Positions 1-11,088 of a stretch of 64,000 nt of DNA are shown here, one piece after another. Both the position numbers and the translations under genes were made by a program. The stretch is from Strongylocentrotus purpuratus. Its lineage: Eukaryota > Echinodermata > Echinoidea > Camarodonta > Strongylocentrotidae. Location: NCBI RefSeq assembly GCF_000002235.5, contig NW_022145611.1, positions 8,314,242-8,378,241 on the forward strand, given 5' to 3'. Below the pieces are notes generated by a model. That model was not told the DNA's origin. It worked only from the letters and a program-made list of their open reading frames with translations, and searched no databases. The stretch's first letter is position 1; each line of letters opens with the position of its first letter.

Positions 1-189
1 AATGTATAAATAAAACAGCCACTAGTTCCTTTTTTAATTGATTTAACAAATATTGTTCCTTTTGACACAAAGTGTTTTGTGAAGAGAAAATCATAATTTT
101 ATGCAAATAAATGATCAATTACTTTAGAAACATTTATGCCATACAGTTTTTATCAATATCTGTGAATATTTAAGAATGCACTACAAGTG

Positions 190-833
190 GTGCTTTCTTC
201 ATGGAAGTTCCTTTCCTTGACATCTCATATAGCGGTAACTGAGTCCAAGGTCTTCAGTCTGCTCAACGATCTCATTTTGCAAGTATTGCAAGAAGAATCT
301 TGTAGTTGTGTCCATACAGGTTAACTTTTTTGAAATCTCTGTGACATAGAAAAGGTAAACCTCTTCACAGAGAAAAGTTCCTCTTTGTTGAATGTTAATC
401 ATTTAGAACAGTGTCTCTGCTTTCTACAATCTCATTTGGAGAGTGTTGCAAGAAGCATCTCCATCTTGCAAATGAAGTTGTACCTGAAACGGGGTTCGCT
501 ATTACAATCTTCAAGTAAGTGCTTCTCTGTCACAACTGAAAGATACATTTCTTTCCAATAGGACATTACTCTCTGTGACATCTTACATTCTACAGTCCTC
601 AGTCTTCGCTCCATGGTCTCATTTGGCAGGCTTTGCAAGAAGCATTTCCATCTTGCAAATAAATTTGTGCCATCTTGAAGTGCTCCTCTGTCATAACTGA
701 AAGATACATTTCTTCTCAATAGGAAGTTACTCTCTGTGACATCTTACATTCTACAGTCCACAGTCTTTGCTCCATGATCTCATTTGGCAAGCGTTGCAAG
801 AAGCATTTCCATCTTGTGGATGAAGTTGCGCCC
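190..833 (-). repeat. Tandem array repeating the MED17 C-terminal codons in its 3' flank
   Basis: Four imperfect units of about 160-180 bp follow one another from the last codons of MED17 (about 775-833) through about 605-774, 428-604 and 268-427, with a partial remnant at 190-267. Read on the minus strand, each unit holds a version of the gene's C-terminal codons and a stop: [42 protein letters not shown] and YKILLAILAK, each followed by TGA. A shared spacer separates them (for example ctctgtgacatcttacattc at about 570 and 731). All downstream copies would lie in the 3' UTR of the normal transcript. Confidence 0.85.
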
Positions 834-1002
834 AGGCATCCGAGCCATGTCCACCTCCCTGAAGCCCTTAGGTAGGTTCTCCCACTTTTCATCGGTGACG
901 ACGTCACTGAGGATCTCTGGCTGGGGTAGGAGGGGGGAAGCCTTGCACCCCTGGACCATCACGGTGATGCCCTCTAGAGGGTCTGAGCGAACAGCTACAG
1001 TC
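780..1002 (-). CDS. MED17: MED17 exon 13 (terminal)
   Basis: Acceptor cctacag; stop TGA at 780-782. Encodes residues 566-638: [15 protein letters not shown], then [21 protein letters not shown] and [17 protein letters not shown], where human MED17 ends ...[20 protein letters not shown]. The last coding bases begin the repeat array that continues through the 3' flank. Confidence 0.95.
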
Positions 1003-4000
1003 CTGTAGGTTGGAAATAAGGGTCCAAAATTAGCTTGTGAACCTACTGTCCCAATATATAAAGAGAAAACGAAAACACAACACTTAAATCCTATCTGCAC
1101 TAGTTTGGCGAAGAGGGATTAGACCTCCATTCGTGGTCACTGGCAGGTGGTTATCTCATCAAATCAGGTCTCAATTAACAGAAGAAAAAGGGGACCATGG
1201 GGGATCAACGGGTATCACTTGGGCATTGTTGGCTATATAGAGGGCGCAAGTAGCTACAAGTAGTGCAGTCCCGATTTAAGAGAAAAAGATCAGGATGGAA
1301 ACTCATAGTTGTAGACACAGGTCATAATTATGATGAAACCACTGTTCTTGGTGTATCATACTAGTTTCCTGAACCCTGACCCAGCCCAAGAGCCTTGGTC
1401 CTGGTCAAAAGTATTATTACGAACAGAAAAGGAGAAATAAAATGTTGATATCGAAATTTAATTAATCAAAGTATTGAGTACCGGGTATATATTTTGCATC
1501 AAATAGTAGAGAATGAGAGAAGGGGGGGGGGGGGTATCTGTAATAAGGCATTTCCTTTTTTAATTCCCATGTTGCAAAGAGAAACTTTTAATCCCTTCTA
1601 TGCTAATGTTAGTTTTTTCCCACAAATTTCAAACTTGAATAAAACCACTAAATTGCCACATGTGTTAATGAATCGCAACTGCATGCAACAAAGATATTCT
1701 CCCAGTGCTCTGTTATAACTGAGATATGTGAAGCGTATTATACTTTTAATATGTCATCATAACAAACTGAATGAGGCTTGATACTTACTTCTGTCCATTT
1801 GGTGTTGTGAACATGATGGCCGAGGTACTGCCCAGCTTGGCAGCTGGTCCTGTCCCTACGTGAAGGTTGTTCTGTAGCACGTGCATGCTCATGTGTTTAC
1901 ACAGCTGGGCTAAGATCAAGACTTGGTGCTGTGAGACCTGGAACCAAAGAACAAAAAAAAGTAAATTACCGGTAAAGCTAATTTTAGGAAATATATAGTG
2001 AGGGGATTTCACTGGATCCTGTAGGCAATGGGTTAACACAGCTATGGTAAGAATTTACACTAGGTGTAAATTCTGAATTTTATGGATGCTTAGACTAGTA
2101 AATGAAAATAAAAATTGTTGGAAATCACAATCACTGAATCCACATGTTCACTTCTAAAAATTGTTTTTGGAGTGGTGAGAATGATTGTTTTTGGTCAATA
2201 TTTGACTGTTTAAAGTTTCTACTGAATTAATTTGTGCGTTTAGTTCATACGATTTTTATTGAATACAATTTTAGGATTGTTTTTTTTTTAAAGCTCGTAT
2301 CCACCAAGCAAGGTGCACAAGACACTACAACCCTCGTTCTTGCTAGGCTACCGATTACAGTGTATTCAAGGAATTCCTTCCTATTGGTACCCAGTTAACA
2401 TCTGGGTGGAGAGCGGCAACTATAGCTTAATGTCTTGCCAAAGAACAATAGTGCGCGTCGGAATTTGAACCCACTGACCATTCACTGTGACAATCTGTGA
2501 AAACATGTTTTCAATCACAATCATACAACTACAGAAATGTTTTTCCAGCATTTCTCCTTACCATACAGGTGATGAGATCGCGTAGTTCTTGAAGATGATG
2601 TGTAAGCTTGACGACCCGCCCGTCTTTCATCACTGCCTGGATGGTTTCCGTCTCCACACACAGGTGTAAGGAAGACCTACAAACAATCAAAGATTGCAGA
2701 TGCTATTTATTATTGGTAGAAAAAAGGAAATCAGAACATACATGTAGATACATGCAAGCTTTTTACAAAACTGAATAATGTATAATGTGTAATAAATACT
2801 TTTATAGCGGTTAAGAAAATAATGGTCCGTCTCATATGTCTTTAAAAAAATTGCAAGTGTTTGAGGTTCGCCTAGTTTCGTGACACAAAATATTAAAATT
2901 AGAATCACAATATGAAATATTTGCAAATTTGGATATGTTTTCATGTTGCAATGGTTTTGGGTTTTACAGTCAATACTGAAAGTATTTAATTCACTGTTCC
3001 CATGAAAGCAACAAAAATTACAAAACTGTTACACATTCTGCAATTGGCAACAATATCATTTACTGGATAAGTTGTTCATAGATATATATATATTCGCTGG
3101 TTTGATAATGAATCTTTCTTTTTTTGTTTTTTGTTGTTGTTGCCTTGTTTAATTTTTATTTAAATATGCATTTAGCCATTTACAAGTCTCATAAAGAGCA
3201 GGCCCATAGACAGAGTTTGATGTTGTTGTTTTTTTTTGGGGGGGGGGGGCACATACATGTTATTGTCCTGGGGAGGGGTCTAAAAAACTTCAACCAATCT
3301 ACAACACAATGTACATGTAAACAAATATTGTTGAATTCACAATTCTTCATCTGAATCTACCAACAATGTGATTTACCTGACAAGTTATTAATAGATATGC
3401 TGGTCTGATAATAAAAGAATTTAAATTTTGCCTGACATTTATTACATAAAAAAGTTCCTAAATTCCAGTCCTTATTCTGAAATAGGCAACAATTAATGTT
3501 ATTTACCTGACCAGCTGTTCGTAGATGTAACCGCTAGAGGTCATATGCACCTTGACCGTTGACTGTAAGGGTTGAGTCATTGCACCCCAATGGGTCTGTA
3601 TGCTGGGATCTTCATTCTCTGCAGACATGTCGTCTAGTAACTTGCCAACCCTGCACGAAAGAATGGAATATTGGTAAAGTAAAGAGAAAAGCATGGCTAA
3701 TGACCGCTTGACACCGACAAAGCAGCCGGTGCACACTGCCCATAAAATCTGAAAGATATGACCTCAAAACATAAAAAGCGACCCCATGCAAACAGACCCT
3801 AACAGTTTAAATCTGGACCCCATATGTAAAAACTTATGTAGAGCCCTCATTATAATGCTGATATTTCACAACATATTTCAAAGATTTGAGGGGAAGACGG
3901 TGACATTCAACATACGACAAAACCTGAAAAAAAGACATTCAGTGGTAGAATCTTTAAAATACTTCTGAACGCAAAAAGTATTGGTAACCATGGTACGGAA

Positions 4001-7000
4001 GTAAGATGCAAGTATCTTATCACACATTAGGATTGGCATGTCCTAGAACAAAAAAAAAAAAAATCGATTATAATATGTCGTGTTGGTTAATAAATTTTTC
4101 AAAACACTATAAAATTCTCACCTGTGTCTGAGAACTATGTGCTTTGCTTGCTTCATGATCTTCTCAAGCAAACATTCTCTGAAAAAAAGCAGATGATACA
4201 AATAAATAATAGATATATATTCCATGTATACATTTTTTCTTCTTCACAGGGACTATTTCAAAGTCAAACCACCATGTCGAAAATGTTATTACACAACAAT
4301 CTCACACTTTCTTTTTCTATTCATGATGATCATTTTATAGTTTGGAGGGTAAATTGCCCTACTAGGCTAATAATGGGTTAAATTACAACATTTCATTGAG
4401 AGGGAAATAATTGTATTTTTAGTTCACATATTTACTGCACTTTCTGATCAACTACAAATTTTTCTCTTAATAAATAATAATAATAATCTAATAGTCCACT
4501 CCAAATTTTATTAAACCGAAACAGAAATTCTTTTTGCCCAATTGATCGTGAGCCCGGCAGCCACTGAGCAGCGCCAGATCGACGTTGATCTATCCCCTTA
4601 TTGTTGAACGCCAAACAAGGTAGCAACAACTCCCATCTTTTAACGTCTTTTGGTATGACGCGGCCGGGGTTCGAACCCACGACCTCCCGGTTGTGAGGCG
4701 GACGCTCTACTGACTGAGCCAACACTCTTGGGTATGGAGTAGAAAATGTAGATTAATGCCTTGCCAAAGGACATTAGTGCCATGTTCGGGATCGAAGGCA
4801 CGACCTTTGCATTTCAAATCAAACGCTGAAAGTTAAACCACTCGACTGTGACACCTCTACGCAAGAACTTACGTCTGTTGTATCTGAGCGATCTCCTTGT
4901 GACCCGCAGCCTGGAGTGACATCATTCTCCTACGTTTGGCCGCCGCCGTGTGAACGGCTGTGATAGGCCTGGGGGTGGAGCCATTCAGGTTGCCACGGTG
5001 AAGTTCTCTTAGCAACTGATGCAGGGAATGCTCCATGGCGTGACTGTGGTTTGGCTTTACAGCACCCTCGATCTATACGTACATGGCCCCACGAAAAAGA
5101 AAAGAAAAAGTTACAGTCAGCAAAGTGAACGCACGCACTTTGCAGTCATATAGAGTTGTAACTGATTTGAAATTGTGGTTACCGTTACTTAATTTGATGG
5201 TAATATGAATCGTAAATTTTTATTTAAGAGATAAGAGAATATAAGTTGGTGATTGATTTGAGGACTTACAATTGACATACATGTACATCAATTGAACCTC
5301 CTCCCAAGACAGGATCAGGTGTATTAAAACATATGATTCTAAAAATTTGCAATTAATTCAAAGTCATGTATTGTGTATGAAATTATCGCTGGTTGAATAA
5401 AGATGGCAATTTGTTAGTTTTTTTAAAACTTAACCATCAAACAATTGAGCATTTTTACATGTGACATACTTTATTCTTAGAATGGTGTATTTCTAGATGA
5501 ATGATTTTACCCACTACTATCTATCTTTTGACCCCTAGTCTTTAAAAAAAATTCTGTTGAATATCTATGATGGTGAAAATTAAAGTATGATGTCTGTTGA
5601 GGACAGGCAGCATCTTTGTGAGTGTCCAATATTCTCTATAACATTAATTGGTTTTGTAGAATGGAGAAAAAAAGGATTCTGTGTTCTAAAAGAAGGATAT
5701 GACTAACATACTGTTGCTACAAAAACAGAAATAGAAAGAACAATAATAGCCCACAGAGACTCGGAGAAGAATGTATATGAAACAATATCATATATGATAT
5801 ATAAATCACTGCCACGTTGAATATAACATGCAAAATAGACTACAATATTACACCATAACCAACAAAATAGTATCATGGAACTCTTGCATCTATGCCAAAG
5901 ATATAAAGAGAGCAAAACAAAATCTGTAAAAGTTCTGAATATTTTCCATATGAACTTGGCAAATTGAAGTGAAAATATTAAATGAATGGATATTAAAAAA
6001 GAACAAAAGAACAAAGACAAAACATAAAATAATCCTGCAAATTGATACTAATACAAATCTACTACACCTTGACTGATTATAAGGGGAAATGTAAAAAAAC
6101 ACAAACGTGACAGAACACAAAGTCGCATACATGACAGGGCTCCACTTGCTAGATTTTTAAGGGAATTCGTAGCAAAGAAAAGGGTAATCTAGCTCTGCTC
6201 TCCTGGCCAATGTTTTTTTTTTACAAACATTTGGGGGTGTTTGTGTATTGGAGGTCTACGTGTGCATCACTTTCATGGTGATCTTACATAATACTCACTA
6301 CTACAACTATGGTAAAACAAAACCACAGGCTACAGTACTAATATATACAAATGATATATGTAATATGTAAGGGAGATGTCCATGCAGTGAGTAAGCGGCC
6401 AAAATCATATACATTATCTACTCACTTTAGGAGGAATGATCCTCTGCAAAAAGAAGATGGTTATTGAGCAAAGTGAGTGAGCGGTTAATTAATGGCAATA
6501 TTTTTTTTTTCTTGGGTTGGAAGGGGCTTTATCCAATCTAGAAATGCAAATTTAAGTTTTTTAACCTGTCCACTTTTCCAAATATCAATGGGAAAAAGAC
6601 TTCACTTCACATGGTAATAAATATGAATGGGTAATGCTATATCTTTGGTTTCATATTCATGACTCAAGGCAGTAATCTTACATAAACATACAAAAACTAT
6701 ATCAATGTACATTGCTTTCTGCGGCAAAGTGTGTTTATAATAGTATCATACACTGGAATCATAGAATTAATGCAATATCCAGACTAACAATTCTGGTATT
6801 CTTTGGTCTTATAGTGTTATAATAATCAATAAGCACACATCACATAATAATGTCTCTTTGCGCTTCCAAAGAGCTTTGGAAATTATTACCAGAGCTTTAG
6901 CTCCAGCAGCCCTGCATTTCAAAGCTACCCAGGTGTTAACTATCCTTACCTTTCTGTCCATGTTGGTGTCATGGCAGAGTGTAATACAGAGCTGGACACC

Positions 7001-10000
7001 ATGGAAGATGTGAGAGATGATCTGATTGCCAACCACTAGATGAGGGACCGGTGCTTTCAGTTGCACTGCTTCACGAGCAATCTGTCAAGAAAAAAGAAAA
7101 AAGAGAAATAGACTTCGGTGGTAAGCGCTTTATAAGTGATGTTTTTATTATTATTATTATTATAGTTAAAAAGAGGATTTTGAGTATTGTGAATGCAAAA
7201 ATCTCAAATGCAAGCAATTTCTTCAACTGTGCTTTTACTCTTCTCATAATATGTTTTTTTCATTAAATAAGAATAAGCTATAGTTTAATTAAGTGATAGT
7301 GAAAATGTGCTATATTCAATAAACAGAGTTAAACAAAATTGTCATTCATAACTTCACAAAACATTACCAAAATATTGCAGAATCAAAAAGAAAATCTTCA
7401 GAAAATTATTTATTTTTCATCTCTTTAAAAAAAAAATTTTACCCTCTGATTCTTCAGCTCAAACTCAAGCTAGTACTTTATAAAGAATCTGTTCCTTTCT
7501 AAAGCTTTCCTCAAAACAACCAATATCCTATGGATAGGATGTAAAATGGAAGCCCCATGTAGAGGAGAGTCACCACTTTTAAGAACCCACTAGACTATTT
7601 GTATAAGAGTAGGGAGGAAACATTAGTGCAGTGGTCCAACTGCACACCCCCAATCAGTTATGATGGAAGAAGAGACCCAAGGGTCACTGTGATTTGTTTC
7701 TTTCTCACCCTCCCAGGCACAGGTGGTGCAAAATACTTAATAATAAAGAAGAGAACAAGCTATAGAAATCTTTTTTTTTTTAAACAAAATAGTATTAACA
7801 ATAATACTAATAAAAATAACAACAACAATCATAATAATATTCTTTGATAAGCCAATGTTCCTACCTGTGCAAAGAGCTCCTTGCAGAAGAGAACGTTCTG
7901 GGCGGCCTCTAACCTCTCCTGCCAGTGTGCATCTGCAGAGACATGGCTCCTACTGGGGTTCTGCAGAAGGGCACTGGCAATATCAGCTTGACCTGTTTTA
8001 ACGAATACAGTATCAACATCTTTCAATGTATTGCACCACTAATCAAAGTGAAGACTACTATACACACACCACACCCTTACTTTGTAATTATTCTGTCCAG
8101 TGTGAGAATTATTTCTCTCAAGGTATTGGTTTATTTTCCAGAGTTTTTGTTTTAGCTTTCTAAGCAAATCACTTGCCATTCAGGCATATCTTTTTCTTCA
8201 TAGTCTCTGTCATTACATTATCAATCAGAATGCAACAGCTTCCATACATATTTTCAGTATAACATTTACTTTATACACAGTCCAATGATTCGGAAAGTGC
8301 TCTCAGGTTGCAAGACCAGATATGACCTACAATAGCAAATATCCAAATACAAATAACAAGTACTTCTTACATGTAATTTCAAATATCAAAGATAGCCATT
8401 AAAGGTCTTTTTGTCCCTATCAATCAGTTATAATAACAACATTTTTAATGACTGATAAAGCAATTTTTCAAGTACTTTGCAGTGGCATCACTATCCAATT
8501 TATAGCCAATCAGCTCAATATGCATTAACCAAGCATACCAAGTACCAATTCACACCTGTATGGGGAGTGACAAATTTAGATATGTCTTACCAAAGGACAC
8601 CAGTACCAGGCAGGGATTTGAACACTCAAAATTTTGAGCGGAAACTAAGTAAACAACCCACCATATTATGACACTAAAACATGATAGATATATGGCCGAT
8701 AAAAGACTTTAAAAAAACCATACCTTCTTGTATGAGCACCTGTATGTAGCTGGTCCCCTGCAGATCAGATGGTATGGTGACCCTGAGAGCACATGGAGGG
8801 ATGCCTTTCTCTTCTGCTTCCTCAATCTCCTGGTCGGTGGATTTGGCCACTTCAAAGGTACCGCTATGCCAGAAACGGGATCCAGCTAAAAAGAATCAAG
8901 AATACAGATTGTTGCATTGTCATTAACGGCAGTTCTATGGATTAAACACTTTACTTCTCAAGACAACATCGCCGACATTCATTTAATTTCTTTGACTAAG
9001 TCAAAATTGGTACTTATCATTTAGCTTTGGTAAGTAAAGTGGGTGAAGTCATATTCAGAGCTCATCTTATGACAACATTTTGCTTGGCTCACATCATTAT
9101 CATTTACATTTTATTTCATCCCATTCTGCTCAAACTTTCACTGACATGTTTCTCTTATTTTACTGCTTCTATTTAAACCAACTTTATTATCAGAGTAGAC
9201 TTCTCCCCCTTGAAAGGCTTCCTGCGTTATGATTTTAAAGCCTGTCTGCATTAGTTTGGCCAGGAGGGATTAGACCTGCCTGCGTGGCCACTGACAGGTG
9301 GTTATCTCATCAAATCAGCTTTCACCTAACATAAGAAAAGAGGATCATGGGGGACCAACGGGTACTGCTTAGGCATTGTTTGCTATATAGAGAGCGCAAG
9401 TAGCTACAAATAGTGCAGTCTCGCTTTAAGAGATGCTGACCTGTCTTGAAGCTGAGATCTCCTAGGATGTTGTTTCCAATCTTCTTCAGCCTCCAGTGCA
9501 TCCTGAGACGATGAAGCTCACCAAAGAAATCATCCTTGGCATTCTTCTTCTCCGCACTCACCCCAAAGCGCTTGGACTGCAGCATGCGGTTGGCTCCACT
9601 CGTCAAGATGCTAGCCGCAGTTTCCAAACTCTAAAATAATAATAATAATAATAGGCATTTCTATAGCGCCGTCTATCTAGAAATTCTATTCCGAGGTGCA
9701 TTTATTATTACCCCAGCTTTAGCCTAGCTGCCATTACAGCGCTCCAGCATTTCAAGGAATTAATTTGTGCCGGGTACTCATTTACCTCACCTGGGTCAGT
9801 GTGGCAAATGAAGATTAATGCCTTGCCAAAGGTCATTAGTGCCGTGTCGGGGATCAGACCCTTCCTTTGAATTTCAAGTCAAGTGCTTAAACCACTTCTA
9901 TCCAAAAGAAAGATAACAAGATATTAAACTTCAACATGTCACAAATTAGGCTCTCTTTATTTTCAATAAGTTTACTTTTCACATTAAAATAAAAAATGTT

Positions 10001-11007
10001 GATATCGATTGTTTGTATGTTTATATTCCACCCGATTCTGTCAAGTCAGTCCTGAAGAGACAGCATGAACAATGGCCAGTAACATTATCACTCATAATAA
10101 AAACAGCAACTGCAACTATAAAATTGATCTATGTGGAAATATAATGGATAGTGGTGGTGCTCGCTTCTTCTGCTAAAGAGTTTTAGCATTGATTTTTCTC
10201 AGATCCAAGAAATCTTATAGTTATAGTTATTACTATCTGTGATACATATATGTGACCAGGGGGGTGTTTCACAAAGATTCTAAATGGAACTTAACTCTAA
10301 GTTGAACTTAAATCTTATGGAGAGCCATTTGTAGCCTTATAATGAAATATATTCAAAAGCAAAAATTTAATCATTTTAGACTTTTCATGAATTCCACATC
10401 AAGCACATGAAATTTCCCATGGGAATAGAAAATATGAATGATTTGATTCAACATTTTATGCCTTTTAAAATAACTTTTACACGATATTTTCAAGGATGCT
10501 AACGGCTTTCCATAATTTTTATCTCCAACTTAGAGATAAGTTCAACTTAAAATCTTTGTGAAACACCCCCCGTCCTACAACTTTAAAATGTAAGAAACTG
10601 TAGGCACTTGAAAAAGGGGTACCTTCTTCTTTTCCACAATCTGCATGGCATACTGCTTGGGTGCATTCCCCTCTACAGATACAGGATCCAAGACCATGTA
10701 GGGTTGCTCTTTGTTGGCAGGTCGGGCTATGTGAAGAATGTCTGACAGGACACTCATCTCCGTCAAAGCAGCCCTAAAAACAGGAAAAAAATCAAATAAC
10801 ATTTTCAGTTTTAAATTTTTTTAAAAAGAGGCTGATATCACATTGTCAAAGTTTCTATCAAGTTGCTACCTCTGTATATCTTATGGGCAGAACATTTTCA
10901 TATCAAGTTGCTGCCTCTGTATGTTTTATGGGCAGAACATTATCATACAGAGAGCTTATTGGTAGTGTTATCCTCTTTTCAATATCATCACCCCCCCCCC
11001 CCCCCCC

Positions 11008-11038
<31 letters not shown>

Positions 11039-11055
11039 AATAAATAAATAAAAAA

Positions 11056-11088
<33 letters not shown>

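Larger units (their letters stand above)
4179..4872 (-). other. MED17 intron 8
   Basis: More than half is SINE sequence (4468-4733 and 4734-4860). Confidence 0.65.
9631..10622 (-). other. MED17 intron 3
   Basis: Made largely of a SINE (9634-9900) and a palindromic element (10257-10572). Confidence 0.7.

Noticed and set aside
4655-4733. A tRNA-Val(CAC) gene
   Set aside because: A and B boxes are good, but the acceptor stem does not pair and a SINE body with an ATT tail follows.
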